Part shown: in pieces, positions 23,601 through 32,072 of the stretch
Layout: the number at the start of each line of letters is the position of its first letter
How positions within the stretch are numbered: the first letter of the stretch is position 1
Origin: Ctena decussata
Taxonomy: Eukaryota > Mollusca > Bivalvia > Lucinida > Lucinidae
Assembly (NCBI GenBank): GCA_963989385.1
Contig: OZ022505.1
Location: forward strand, 59,151,737 to 59,215,736
Length of the DNA: 64,000 nt
Direction of reading: 5' to 3'
Notes under the pieces: generated by a model
The model's input: only the letters and a program-made list of their open reading frames with translations
What the model was told of the DNA's origin: nothing
The model's database searches: none
Program-made: the position numbers and the translations under genes

Positions 23601-26600
23601 AAAGAAGGGCAGTGGTTCAACCCAACAAAAACAACCACCGTCCACACAGCAGCCTTACAATAGCAACAACCCTGACAATAAGTACAAATTATACGTAAAA
23701 CATTAAACATCTATTTTTACCTATTTTCAAGTTTTTAATGTCAGGGCTAGCCTTAACATAACAAACCATATATCAAAACAGTAAAAGCGACATACAACAC
23801 ATGGAACAACTAAGAAGTAAGAACTAAAAGAAACTAAGAAGAACCAAAACCGGTTTGCGGTCGAACCCTTGGTCCTGCTTTGGTTCATGAGACACTTAGT
23901 TGTTCGGTTTGCGAGGAAGATTCCTTACTCATACGTGAAATATCTCAGGAACATAGAAATAAAAATTGAAACTAAGATAAAACAAACATGAGGACTCACA
24001 AAAATAGCAGCACTGAAATTCTGGAGCAGAAGGAACCAACCAGTTAAATTAAAATCTTAAAAGAGTTCCTTCAAGAGCAGAGATTACATTCAAAAGAAGA
24101 AACATGGGACATACTTCGGTGGGGCCGACCCAAGGCGTCCCGGAACGGGTGTCAGGCGCCAGTCGTCTGTGTTACTATTAAGTTAGGTTTAAGTTGGCTG
24201 ACACATGCAAACTTTTTATGCTGCATATACCGTTGACAATGCTTGTTTTATTATATATGAGTTTTATTCCACGCATACGTATATGTAGTACTTAAAATAA
24301 TAATGATAAAACATAAATAGATAAAAAGAAGGAGCTTCCAAAGCTGCCATCGCTGACACAATTGAGCCGCGCCACGAGAAAACCAACAATGTGGTTATGC
24401 ACCCAGCAAAGACTCAGATCAGCCTGGGCAACTGCCCAGTCCGATCAGACTCTTCGCTAAGGGCTTAAAAGGTAGCTAGGGGTCTAACTACTTCCATGCG
24501 GACAGCAAAGACTCTGATCAGACTGGGCGAATGCCAAGCTGATCTGAGTCTGCGCTGGGCGCACAACCACATTGTTGGTTTTCTCATATCGCGGCTCATA
24601 TGCTAACTCATTACGATATCATGTGCAAACGTTCAACGTCTAAAACTGGTATATACAAATTTCCGATTCCAAAGCTGGCATTATACATGTACACATTTTC
24701 AAAACTGTCATATGCAAACTTCGAAACTTTCAACGATATTGTAGGCAACTTTCAAAGCTGTCCTGCATGTATGCAATCTTACAGTTCTTCGAAAAGCTGG
24801 CATATGCAAATAGAAATTAGGGTGCTTAATATTTAATCCTTTTTAGCCAGAGGTACAGGCTTCGATACCCAGTCCGGCCACTTACTGTCGTGGAGATAGA
24901 CTCTTCCCCTTCCGCTGATTCAAGAAGGGCAGTTGTCAGTTACTGGCGAAGATAAGTGCATTTAGTACTGGTGAACCGGTTAGGAGGTCTTAGCCTGCCC
25001 AGGAAGAGTGCGGTTAGGTTAACTGGCCGTCCCGACATGACCATAGCTGTTTACCGTGGACGTAAAACAACTCCACAACAACAACGCCAACAACAAATCC
25101 TTTTTATAGTTGGAAAAAGTTTGGGGGACATATGCAAACAGTGCAAACCCAGTTCGCGGCGTCTGATCAGGGTCAACACTTTTTTGCTTCAGGAATTTCA
25201 ATGCAAAATACGATAAAAAAAAACTTTTCGCCAGAAACGCATTAATCTAAAAATGGACTCATCCATTTAATGATGGAAAAGTCCATTGGACTAAACAAAG
25301 TTAAGCAGTCCCTCATCTGCGTATAAGTTGATCTAGGACCCACACTGTAAAAAAATACTGTAGATTTTACGGTAGAATAACTGGAAACCGGCTGCCAGTC
25401 CTTTTCCCGTAATTTTTACGGGGTTTTGCCTGTAAGACATTGTTGGAAATCACGAAATGGAAGTTTTATGTTAACTTGGCACACTCGAAAATAACTTTGT
25501 ATTGTTGAGGGTTTATCTAACCAAAACGACATCTGCTCTTTTCTGTCCCACTCTGCTTGATGATTCCTGCAATTTTTACGGGCGCCCGTAAAAATAACGG
25601 TAAAAGGACTGGCAGCTGGTTGCCAGTTATTTTACCGTAAAATCTACCGTTTATTTTTGCAGTGCACAGACTCCAATCTGAGTTTACGCTGATCGAGCAA
25701 TGACGGTTGAACATACTAATAATAATGATAGAGCCGAAACACGAGAAAACCAACAAAGTGGTTGTGCGCCCAGTGCAGACTAAGATCAGTCTGGGCATCC
25801 GCCCTGTCTTATCAGAGTATTCTCTGTCCACATGGAGGTAGCTTCGACCCTTACATGTAGCTACCCTTTAAGCGCTTAGCGAAGAGTCTGATCGGACTGG
25901 GCGGATGCCCAGGCTGATTTGAGTCTGCGCTGGGCGCACAACCACTTTGTTGGGTATCTCGTGTCGCGGCTCAATTATTAAGACTGTTCTTTTAGTCTGG
26001 GTCGCAGGTTCGAATTCCCGTTTCACCAGATTTTCGACTCGATTTCATAGCGATGTGCTAAAATTTATTACAACTTTACATGAATGGCGTGCTCATGTAG
26101 CAAATTCACTCATTCGCCCTCTTCGTTTAGTTGGCTGCCAATGTTGCAATTTATATTAAGGTAACAATATATTGAACTAATAGGCACGCTACGTCGAAGC
26201 GTCAAAGGACCTCTGACAGTATCAATGCAAATTTGCCTATTTTTCGACAAATTATTGCACCTTCCTCAGGCAGCAAAAGTTGAAATATTTGGCATTAATA
26301 TGTAGACCTGTGTACTGTTAAGACATTTTAAGAGTGATTTTGAAAAATTAGCATGCCTCATGACTAACTTAAACTGATTTTATCAAGAGGGGTAAGTGAT
26401 TTTTTCGGTCTCTGAAAATAAGTCCATTTTTTTGGTTTTCTAATATATCGAAATTTTAATTGATAATTATGCTTAAACTGACATACACACTACTTTTACT
26501 GATATTAAGCAATATCTTTCCAATAATAAGGACCTTAGCCTATTTATAGATATAAAGGGTGTAAGTACCCCACCCACTTTTTCAGTTTATCAGACTATCT

Positions 26601-27265
26601 TTTCCCCCCGTGCCTCAGCAAGCCACTCACATATAATGTGTATTATGATAGTACGCACATACATGCGAAGTGGCTAGCTGAGGCACGGGGGGAAAAGTAT
26701 CTTTAAAAAACTTTTCCTGTTTCCATTACGTTTAATGATAGAATTTGGTTTTTTCCACCAAAAATTGAAGTATATGTGCTAAAATATCAGAAATTAAATT
26801 CATAGCCAGTTAGGGGAAGTTGAGAACAACAAATTTCAAGAGAAATTCTTGGGTATATCAAAAATTTAATTTTGACTGATTTTATAGGCAAATTAACATT
26901 ACAACCGTCAGAGGTCCTTATAGTCGATTCAGTGTTGTGCTAGGGACGATTGATTGACTGATTTATTGCTTAACGTCCACGGTAAACAGCTATGGTCATG
27001 TCAGGAAGGTCAGTTAACCTAACCACACTATTCCTGGACAGGCTTAGACCTCCTTAGCGGTTAACCAGTACTAAGAGCACATACTTTCGCCAGTAACTGA
27101 CAACTGCCCTTCTTGAATCAGCGGAAGGAGAACGAAAGTATGTGGCCAGACCGGGTATGTGCTACGGACGAACATAAAACATAATATATAAAAGACCTTA
27201 CCTGATTTGCATTCAGAGCACACAGTTTCTTGTTTGCTTGAACTGCTAGGCTTCTGTCTATGCAT
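8608..27265 (-). CDS. DM9-domain (DUF3421) protein, three exons
   Basis: Seen: minus-strand exons 27265-27202, 22164-21904 and 8813-8608 (stop TGA), with GT donors at 27201 and 21903 and AG acceptors just before 22164 and 8813. All junctions fall in phase 1 and together give 176 residues. Exon 1 encodes a Ser-rich, CSEC-containing start. Exon 2 carries the first half of a DM9 repeat (LMWSACSDGK, then AIQGGRTRTGEPMYIARAK). Exon 3 carries the second half (PSRGACYIQWKG, then CNEYELLC) and a basic tail ending NSLKSYE. Known: DM9 proteins in bivalves include mannose-binding pattern-recognition lectins. Inferred: a single-DM9 recognition protein or a decayed family member. The 13-kb intron 2 is filled with transposons. 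The start is uncertain, because the frame stays open upstream of the ATG. Extra exons cannot be excluded, although the joined DM9 repeat has normal length. Confidence 0.72.
8814..9435. other. DM9 intron 2, transposon-free end
   Basis: The sequence next to the acceptor of the last DM9 exon. I see only low-complexity AT-rich DNA and no repeat family, gene or RNA. Confidence 0.4.
9526..10639. repeat. 155-bp tandem satellite, left part
   Basis: About eight units, each with GTGTCCGCTTCATAACTCTG, TTTTCACGAGACTTGGTACA and GCCCCTTTGTAATTTTGAG. Unit starts near 9526, 9685, 9838, 10016, 10291, 10447 and 10602 give a period of about 153-160, with one internally deleted unit near 10137. The last unit is cut at 10639 by the foldback insertion. 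Confidence 0.95.
11385..11755. repeat. Palindromic GACGAAAA satellite, left arm of element A
   Basis: Short units built from GACGAAAA and GACGCCAGGCGAAAA run one way, then invert around a centre (GAAACTCTTAAATTGTCGTC near 11570-11592) and run back as CGTCTTTTCGCGTGGCG. Open frames on both strands (KRRKDEKT and SSFRLF repeats) are by-products of the satellite, not proteins. Confidence 0.95.
12478..12602 (+). mobile_element. 3' end fragment of a non-LTR retrotransposon ORF
   Basis: Reads GMDFASSNRAAEDRTRW followed by a short tail with SSVVPQRPHKI and a stop, the usual carboxyl end of endonuclease/reverse-transcriptase ORFs. The same ending (MDFASSTGAAEDRTKW) closes the decayed LINE near 52390-52435. 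It is embedded inside foldback element A. Confidence 0.65.
12672..12765 (-). repeat. Interspersed repeat relic, related to 39590-39725
   Basis: On the minus strand it reads GTCCCACCAATGCTAAGGTC, then GAAGACAGGACCTCGCGGTT. The same order (ATCCCACCAACAACTAGGTT, then GGAGACAGGACCTCGGTT) occurs on the plus strand near 39600-39650, showing a dispersed family, probably a SINE. Confidence 0.5.
13351..13527. mobile_element. Tc1/mariner-like MITE with TA target duplication
   Basis: Begins CAGTCAAACCTG and ends CAGGTTTGACTG, flanked by TA at 13349-13350 and 13528-13529. The interior has two related halves (GGGATCACCTGTCTTGAG and GGGGTCATCTGTCTTAAG). It is about 177 bases with no coding capacity. Confidence 0.75.
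14063..14545. repeat. Palindromic GACGAAAA satellite, right arm of element A
   Basis: The inverted counterpart of the left arm. Its hinge (GACAATTTAAGAGTTTCAA near 14312-14332) is the reverse complement of the left-arm hinge. It has one extra inverted block at 14063-14190, so it is longer. Open frames across it are satellite artefacts. Confidence 0.95.
14630..15563. repeat. 155-bp tandem satellite, right part
   Basis: Continues the array interrupted at 10639, in register. Unit starts lie near 14750, 14905, 15060, 15221, 15376 and 15528. Copies become more diverged towards the right end, as expected at the edge of an array. Confidence 0.93.
15568..16097. mobile_element. MITE with TTAA target duplication (piggyBac-like)
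   Basis: AGGTAGATTCCTG at the left answers CCAGGAACCTACCT at the right. TTAA directly flanks both ends (15564-15567 and 16098-16101), the classic piggyBac target duplication. Beyond the right TTAA the satellite element's terminal AGGCGGGGCCC resumes, so this is a nested insertion of about 530 bases with no transposase. Confidence 0.75.
16576..18537 (+). CDS. LINE PHD finger-endonuclease ORF, ended by a frameshift
   Basis: A 653-residue frame. After a hydrophobic start (residues about 10-25) and the hallmark GDVSMNPGP near residue 105-112, a PHD-type zinc finger follows (CASCSK, CDFCDLWTHRKC, CFYCSTC; about 116-168). The apurinic-type endonuclease spans about 210-420: GHLNINSLRYK, FISETKLDSSF, VYRPPS, LLGDLN and GLSDCHN. 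The frame then runs into the region between endonuclease and reverse transcriptase and stops at TAG in FLNS. The downstream frame continues the same protein, so the stop is caused by an indel near 18515-18522. Function: nicks target DNA for target-primed reverse transcription. Confidence 0.88.
   Translation: MAGLDGLKVSFVSVILILCLLGQVTRSTGSQNIGLHRYNAYYNTLTVVNHHRNLSEMSLSTIHSILKNDRKSIFSFGYGKPIFKGNRERWLTYLSLQCLLRGGDVSMNPGPMKYPCASCSKSIGNVQAIQCDFCDLWTHRKCANLSVKQFRDLGNSDDCFYCSTCISRLPQFSDSFFSENDPESNCSVSDVSCNLDIFDELIQVRKMHPRKLITGHLNINSLRYKFEEIRQMLSDKIIDVFFISETKLDSSFRDQLFQVEGYRLERRDRNEFGGGIAAFVRSDIPARRRKDLETLETESIIYEVNINDVKWAILCVYRPPSQSNETFSQEMFKCLDKCATLFDNHILLGDLNYDMLSDTKSKPLTDLMELFDYENLIKKATCFKKDCIPSLNDVILTNAIKLCIRNLNFPTGLSDCHNFISTVVNSNVSKDEMSKFEYRSFKGFNNEEFLLDLHGVDFSFVQSADGDANAAYDMFESSVSRVVNKHAPIKQAYQRRKRLPCMNSSLKKAIFMKKKFFREYERNRNNKNWEKYRVQRNFVNKLKKKSINNYFQERCVGGAKSENFWKTIKPYLSKKNTNSSSKIILSENNKLVSDQKEVTEVFNNFFINVAENIGKGVSFDKNNHPSICKIKENINKDTSFSFISTDEGKFLNS
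18522..19901 (+). CDS. LINE reverse transcriptase, second frame of the broken ORF
   Basis: From about 18522 the other frame reads VSKFIDKLQIKKATGVDR and carries the full reverse transcriptase: NYRPVSILP, FRKGHGCQTTLL, LMDLSKAFDCLPH, KGVPQGSILGPLLFNVFIND and the catalytic YADD (in NYADDNTL). Thumb-like and C-terminal parts (NYCPLAWHFC, IQERALRFV, RRLKTMALETFKIL) follow to the stop. The first Met at 18642 is internal and is not a real start. All catalytic motifs are intact; the single upstream frameshift is the only visible lesion. Confidence 0.9.
   Translation, partial: VSKFIDKLQIKKATGVDRLSCKILKLGKPVLQYPLASLVNLTVQTQTFPDKLKLAQVSPLHKKNDPMDKANYRPVSILPAISKLFEKTLFEQLSQYFENIFNPYLCAFRKGHGCQTTLLRLLEDWRTALDRNDYVAAVLMDLSKAFDCLPHDILLSKLSAYGLDDSSVNLLNSYLSSRKQKIKLNNIVSSWSELRKGVPQGSILGPLLFNVFINDIFYFIKNGTLYNYADDNTLSFSSPDFNCLTKTLESESETLIDWFDRNCMQANPDKFQAIAVGNKTFKRNLTLKVSGSNIKCEEIVKLLGIDIDYQLNFDQHISNLCRKAGQQLNVLKRLSPFLSKLNRLTIFHTFILSNFNYCPLAWHFCTEKNSRKLEKIQERALRFVYDDFTSTYDELLVLANIPSLHIRRLKTMALETFKILNDMSPPVLSDMIKLRDCTSYNFRYNNVLQIPQVQTNKQF
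20779..20906. repeat. Hairpin repeat
   Basis: CTGTTCGGCATCACTCGGCA pairs with TGATGCCGAACAG a short distance away, flanked by GGATGTGAG on the left and CCACACCTCACAC on the right, forming an approximate stem-loop. It is probably a small MITE immediately after the LINE tail. Confidence 0.5.
20907..21903. other. DM9 intron 2, other end
   Basis: Sequence between the hairpin and DM9 exon 2. It contains short open frames but none with a recognisable domain or usable splice sites. I see no repeat family. Confidence 0.35.
22165..24362. other. DM9 intron 1: AT-rich with small repeats
   Basis: Holds a hairpin around 22683-22768 (TCATTTCATATGAAAT and its complement), fragments of the ATCATATGAC MITE family (22760-22980 and 23100-23200), and an inverted pair near 23570-23597 and 23740-23768 (TTATGTTAAAGCTAGCCCTGACA and its near complement). 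Repeated phrases such as AAAGCTGACA recur through 22270-23060. No exon was recognised. Confidence 0.45.
24363..24598. repeat. TGAGCC hairpin MITE family, copy 5
   Basis: A full-length unit with ends TGAGCCGCGCCACGAG and TCGCGGCTCA, in DM9 intron 1. Confidence 0.93.
24845..25098 (+). repeat. SINE-like repeat, plus copy
   Basis: Contains GGCTTCGATACCCAGTCC (box B-like), GATTCAAGAAGGGCAGTTGT, GGTTAGGAGGTCTTAGCCTG and CATGACCATAGCTGTTTACC, ending in a CAA-rich tail. A reversed copy with the same motif order lies at 26950-27165, which supports a mobile SINE family. Confidence 0.65.
25343..25664. mobile_element. CACTGTAAAA MITE, copy 1
   Basis: Inverted ends of about 80 bases. CACTGTAAAA, TAGATTTTACGGTA and GGCTGCCAGTCC on the left are answered by GGACTGGCAGC, TACCGTAAAATCTA and TTGCAGTG on the right. 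CA flanks both sides. A second copy lies at 31050-31366. It has no coding capacity. Confidence 0.85.
25731..25973. repeat. TGAGCC hairpin MITE family, copy 6
   Basis: A full-length unit; the left end has lost the first T (GAGCCGAAACACGAG), and the right end is GTGTCGCGGCTCA. Confidence 0.92.
26205..26919. mobile_element. Inverted-repeat element with internal hairpin
   Basis: AAGGACCTCTGACAG at the left answers CCGTCAGAGGTCCTT at the right, and the similarity continues inward (AAATTTGCCTAT versus ATAGGCAAATT). Near its middle, TTTTCCCCCCGTGCCTCAGC (about 26600) and its complement (about 26670) form a strong hairpin. There is no open frame of note. Confidence 0.65.
26950..27165 (-). repeat. 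SINE-like repeat, minus copy
   Basis: Reverse complement of the 24845-25098 family: GGTAAACAGCTATGGTCATG, CAGGCTTAGACCTCCTTAGC and CAACTGCCCTTCTTGAATC in the mirrored order. It sits within DM9 intron 1, about 40 bases past the donor of exon 1. Confidence 0.65.
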
Positions 27266-28139
27266 ATTTGCTATGTTTTTGGTTTTGTTTTAATTTGCTT
27301 CGCCCATACCATCACATAGTAAATAATAAATACAAGTTATTGTACAATATACATGTACATTAGTAATTATATAATCCTAATGACCAACTGATCCAATGAT
27401 CCAAATTATAAACAACAGTCATGAATACTTCTAATTTATATCTAACAAGATTTTTTGGCATAAATACGCTTTAGAGCGTCTCGGCGTCAAAACAAATATG
27501 GTGCACGGTGTGAAAACCCGCTGTTAAGCCATACATTATTTGCGAATATCTCGACCAGGTTCCGTTTATGTGCAGTCTAGTCAGGGCATACACAGCTCGC
27601 TTTTAAATTTACAAGATGCAATTAATGTCTGGGCGATCTGCACATGCGCGGATCAGACTGCGTAATCTGATTTATGTTATCCGTAATTTGTATATGTACA
27701 TGGCTTGAGAATATTTTCTTTTTGCAGCGCTGATCATATTTCATTGAGCCGAGTCAAGGAAAATGAAATTCAAAATATTGCCGGTTAATTTGGCTTGATC
27801 AACTTCCGTAAGCGCGCAGTTCAATCAAATTCTTTAGTGTTCGGTTGTCTAATATTTTGGACCTTCTTTACCATGTTTACTATACAGAACTGAAGGCCCT
27901 AAAAATAGTTTATATGCTTGTCGATCTGAGAATTTATTGTCCGGTTTAGCTAGCATTTTTTTTCTGTGAGCAGACCTAAAATGTCTTTATGATTGAAGTA
28001 TGCCAAAATTTACACACGTCTGATTACAAATGGGATTAAGTTAAATCAATAGAATCAATAATCATAAATTGAGATTGAAAGTCATGGCACGTATATAAAG
28101 GTGCGTTCGATTTAATATAGCCTAAGGCACGCTCATAAC
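27266..28139. other. Region upstream of the DM9 gene, nothing firm
   Basis: Would contain the DM9 promoter if exon 1 is complete. I could not pick a TATA box or initiator with confidence, and no gene or repeat family is clear. CATAAC at 28134-28139 is the left target duplication of the following element. Confidence 0.35.
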
Positions 28140-28175
28140 TACGGAACCCCGAAAGGGACATGTGCAATATTTTTC

Positions 28176-28455
28176 TAAGTCGTGGCCACGACTTATTAAG
28201 TCGTTCCCACGACTTATTATGTCGTTCCCTCGACTTAGCATTTCGTTACCACGACATACTATCTCATTCCCTCGACTTATTATGTCGTTACCACGAGTTA
28301 TTATGTCGTTCCCTCGACTTATTATGTCGTTACCACGACTTATTATGTCGTTCCCTCGACTTACTAAGTCGTTCCCACGACTTATTAAGTCGTTACCACG
28401 AGTTAATACTGTCCTCCAATTGGTCAAATTAACTCGTGGCCACGAGTTAATAAAG
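28176..28455. repeat. AAGTCGTGGCCACGACTT satellite, left arm of element B
   Basis: Tandem dyad units: TAAGTCG plus CCACGACTTA or CCTCGACTTA with TTATTATG spacers, each a near-perfect palindrome of about 18-20 bases. Open frames on both strands across it (SFPRLIMSLPRL-type and SRGNDI-type repeats) are artefacts. Confidence 0.93.
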
Positions 28456-30289
28456 CGCTGTGATTGGCTCTGTTTTAATATTGATAAAATCCCTTGCCAG
28501 ACTTCGTATGTCGCTGTTAAGGCGCTACTCTGTGGACCTTAGCTAGACTGGCCAAGTGGAGCAGTCTGATCGGACTCTGCAGTGTTGGCTAACTGGCTGA
28601 GTCTTGCTCTTGATTTTTTTTGATTGTGCTGACTTTGCATCAGCTCACGCTAATAGCTGAGCAGACAGTGCACATCCTCGTCATGCTGCTCTTCTCCAGG
28701 AGCAGTATGATCGGGGTCTCCAGTATTTGTCGACTGACTCCACCATGCAGTTTCACTAAATTTCTGTGGTGTCTTTGTCCTAAATAAGTGGCAAGGTTTC
28801 CATCTGCGATATTTTACTACTGCTACAAGTATTATTATTATGACAACGGGACTGTCTTGGGTTCTCAGACGGTTTATGCAGACTGACCTTTCGCCCTTGT
28901 TGAGCTGCTACCGGTTAAAGTGGTATGATGTTTGACAATGGTCGTACAGTGTTAAGTATTTACATCGAATATTTGGACACTGATGCCTGAGCTGACATTG
29001 CAGAGATTGACCGAACAGCTCTATCAAGGAGTCAATAATCTGCAATATCTGCCGGTAGACTGTGCCACGCTGAAAGAAATTTTAAAAATCTTTCATTGTG
29101 TCGCATGATAATGGGACGCTACAATCCAGGCTAGCATCATAGATTTTGATCAGAATGCTCTTCTGGAGCTGTCTGATCAGTTCTGCAACAGTGCTAAGCT
29201 GTTGTGCTCGCCAGTTTTATGGCGTAGCTACCCCGGTTACTCCGACATCAATATTTTGGCAAGCTGTGGCCTTAATCAGCTGGTCTATGCGGACATGTCG
29301 GGTCGATGCATGCAATACCTGCGATCATTTTTTAACACTTTGCTTAAAATTTTGGTTTATGTTTAAGACTCTACTGCTGAAAGATTGCGTTGTTGGAATA
29401 CTTGGGACAGATACGGTATAAAGCATCTGTCCGTCAGTATAAACTTACATCGCAGCTTCACATGTGCGAATATTCAAACAGTTTCTGTCTTAAATCGAAA
29501 TGATATATTCTATTGTCTACGCCCATGGGCGTAGAAATCTAAGTAATTGATTTTGCGCCGGAAGCATTTTAGAAACGGTCATGAATGGTTGAATGTTATT
29601 TTCTATTGACTGGTTATCAATGATATTTTGCGCAGGATTGATCAGGTCCGCAAGAGCCAGAAAAGGATCGACATGGAGACGGTCTAGTAGTATTACTAAA
29701 TGCCTTAGATTTCTAAGGTGACCAAACATGCCAGTTAATTGAATTAGGGTGCCAACATGAGGTTGGAAATGCCAACCAGAAATCTACTAGATTTAAACCG
29801 AGAATGTGCAATAAGACCGAGGTGAAGAATGACTTGGGTTTGGTAGAGGCGTGATTTGACCAAGGTGCCAATTCAATGACTACACAAGTTATCGTGTGCT
29901 AAGCGTAGACCAAAGCTTTTTTTTGTAAAAGCTGATACTTGTGGTTATTATCATCAGTATTTCATTTCACCATCACTAGTCATCATTCATAGCTCTGCAA
30001 CATGTCAAGATCCGACTTGTACAGACTTGGCATGGTTAAACCGGTTTCATTCATAAAAGTCAACCGATACAATCTCATCGCATCGGACTGATCCATAAAT
30101 GGGGTTGCTGGAGCGAGTTTCAGATTAGAAACAAGTTACAACCAAATCTACCCGTTTTAAACTTAAATGATGTCTCTATAGAAGCATTTTCTTTCTGTCG
30201 CTGTCTATCTATTCCAAAAGTTACCTCTTGTTTTGTCCGTCCGTTTTTGTCTCACCGTCTGTGAGATTGACAGATTGATAACAAAAGAC

Positions 30290-30398
30290 TGTGTGCAATG
30301 GAACCCCGCCTACAGCGGGTCTCGAGCCCGGGACAGCTAGATCAGCAGGAGAGCGCTTAGCCCGCCGAGCTTCCGGGGCTCCCCTTTTAGCACATGCA
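30290..30398 (-). repeat. tRNA-derived SINE head or tRNA relic
   Basis: On the minus strand: GGCGGGCTAAGCGCTCTCCT (box A region), GATCTAGCTGTC, then GGGCTCGAGACCC (box B). It does not fold as a full cloverleaf and has no clean acceptor stem, so it is a SINE head or tRNA pseudogene, not a functional tRNA gene. Confidence 0.5.
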
Positions 30399-30806
30399 TG
30401 TTTAGCTAAGCACACGGTTATTGCAAAAAATCCGACAAGAAAGCAAGCGGTTTTTTATGTTAATGCAACTACTTGTCAAGACTGTAAATTTCATATCAAT
30501 CTAAACATAGTTTGGTCAGATTTCAATTTTTGTAAATGTGGTGATTTAGGAGAGCAACTAACGAAAAGGATTCACTGTGGAATATTGTGGATGACTCATA
30601 AACTGCATTAAAAGTATATGCAAAATAATTAAGGTTGAATAACATTCCTAGATTTTGGAAATAAAAGCACATTCACGAATTTTCGGATTTTGAATATGTG
30701 GCGAGGGTGGAGGTAGCAGCATGTTTACTGCCATTTAAGTGTGTCAAGTTTAAAACTGTATGAGCTGACAAGAATACTTTGACTGTATCAATTTCTGATC
30801 ATTGCC

Positions 30807-31022
30807 TAAAGGAGCTCCGGCAGCTCAGTGGGTTTAGTGCTGGCCTATTGATCTAGCAGATCCGGATTCGAGCCCTGCTTGAGGCGAGAATCTTTCCTAC
30901 CGTAAAGTTGTAAACGGGGCTCTGTTGCATACAGCCATTCATCATTACCCGCTCATCGTCCTGATCTGACTGAAATACTGTTGAAAAGGACGTAAAATTG
31001 CAAGTCATCCATCCAGCCAGCC
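30807..31022 (+). repeat. tRNA-derived SINE with CATC tail
   Basis: Box A-like GCAGCTCAGTGGGTTTAGTG and box B-like GGATTCGAGCCCTGC are followed by a tRNA-unrelated body (GGGGCTCTGTTGCATACAGC) and the tail GCAAGTCATCCATCCAGCC. A diverged copy starts near 35590, and a 3' tail fragment (GGACGTAAATTAGCAAGCCA then TCCATCC) lies at 5739-5766. Confidence 0.7.
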
Positions 31023-31049
31023 AACCATCAATTATTGCCTATCTTTTTA

Positions 31050-31366
31050 CACTGTAAAACATTTTCGTAGATTTTACGGTAGAAAACCTGGCAAGTTGGC
31101 AACCAGCTGCCAGACCATTTCCCGTTATTTCTACGGGCGTCTGCCTGTAGAAAATTTGTTTGAAGTCTCGATATGGTAGAGTTATGTTAATTGACCGTTA
31201 TAGTGTTGAAGGGCTATATGACCAAACTAAAACCTCTCTTATTCTACCCTATTCTGCGTGATGATTCCGCCAATGTTTACGGGCGCCCGTAAAAATAACG
31301 GGAAAAGGACTGGCTGCTGGTTGCCAAGTATTCTACCGTAAAATCTACGGATTTTTTTTTAAAGTG
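31050..31366. mobile_element. CACTGTAAAA MITE, copy 2
   Basis: Same structure as 25343-25664: TAGATTTTACGGTAGAAAAC and CAACCAGCTGCCAG on the left, CTGGCTGCTGGTTGCCAAG and TTCTACCGTAAAATCTA on the right. TA flanks both ends. It lies inside element B. Confidence 0.85.
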
Positions 31367-31800
31367 TACTTTGTAGAAATTAGGGCTTTAATATCATTCC
31401 AATATGCATTTGCTAAAGCAGGGGTCAAGATATGTTGGATAGCTGGGTACACTTTTGGTATAATGTTTCTTAATTCTCAGGGGAAAAAAACATGTCGTGA
31501 TCCCTCACTAGAGCTGCCTTGTTGACGAAGTTTTAATGGATATTCGCAACATCTGTTGCTCAGGAGTATAATAAATATCCCCAAAAGCCGTCCTTATTTA
31601 TACACGTGTCTCCGCTAGATAATATCAGTAGATGCTGTTTCGCGTGAGAAACTGGCGGAACCCAGGTCCGCATCACTTTCTAGTCCGTATAATATGATAT
31701 CTCTGTTTTTAGTTACAACATATATTAAGATTAATCTGAAAACATAGTAAAGGATTTTATCAACAGTACACCAGACCCGATTGATCCAATCAGAGCGATT

Positions 31801-32040
31801 TATTAACTCGTGGCCACGAGTTAAATTGGCCAATAGGAGGGCAGTATTAACTCGTGGCCACGACTTACTAAGTCGTGGGAACGACATAATAACTCGTTAC
31901 CACGACTTACTAAGTCGTGGAAACGACATAATAACTCGTTACCACGACTTACTAAGTCGTGGGAACGACATAATAAGTCGTGGCCACGACTTGGTAAGTC
32001 GTGGGAACGACTTAATAAGTCGTGGCCACGAGTTAATAAA
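31801..32040. repeat. AAGTCGTGGCCACGACTT satellite, right arm of element B
   Basis: The inverted counterpart of the left arm, with units such as CGACTTACTAAGTCGTGG and ACGACATAATAACTCG. Every unit is self-complementary, so the DNA can fold at several scales. Confidence 0.93.
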
Positions 32041-32072
32041 ACATTTGCGCGTGTCCCTTCCGGGGTTCCGTA

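Larger units (their letters stand above)
28456..31780. other. Interior of element B
   Basis: Apart from the tRNA-like repeats and MITE listed separately, the interior shows repeated phrases such as AGCAGTCTGATCGGACTC but no conserved domain in any frame. The longest open stretches are around 90-106 codons with no recognisable motif. Confidence 0.5.
28140..32072. mobile_element. Foldback-like transposon with palindromic arms (element B)
   Basis: Left end TACGGAACCCCGAAAGGGAC is answered by GTCCCTTCCGGGGTTCCGTA at the right. Both are followed inward by about 300 bases of AAGTCGTGG/CCACGACTT satellite, then by matching inner sequences (CCAATTGGTCAAATTAACTC versus GAGTTAAATTGGCCAATAGG, then TGATTGG versus CCAATCA). 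CATAAC lies directly outside both ends (28134-28139 and 32073-32078), a 6-bp target duplication. The interior of about 3.3 kb holds SINEs and a MITE but no recognised transposase. Known: foldback elements have this form. It could instead be two hairpin MITEs, but the shared duplication argues for one element. Confidence 0.8.

Noticed and set aside
28122..28542. Frames with SRGNDI and SFPRLIMSLPRL repeats
   Set aside because: Translations of the self-complementary AAGTCGTGG satellite arm of element B.
30290..30398. Possible functional tRNA gene on the minus strand
   Set aside because: Box A and B motifs are present but no acceptor stem or complete cloverleaf can be drawn; better explained as a SINE head.
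28176..32040. Possible CRISPR array, from short repeats at regular spacing
   Set aside because: Repeats are palindromic and contiguous without unique spacers, and the genome is eukaryotic.
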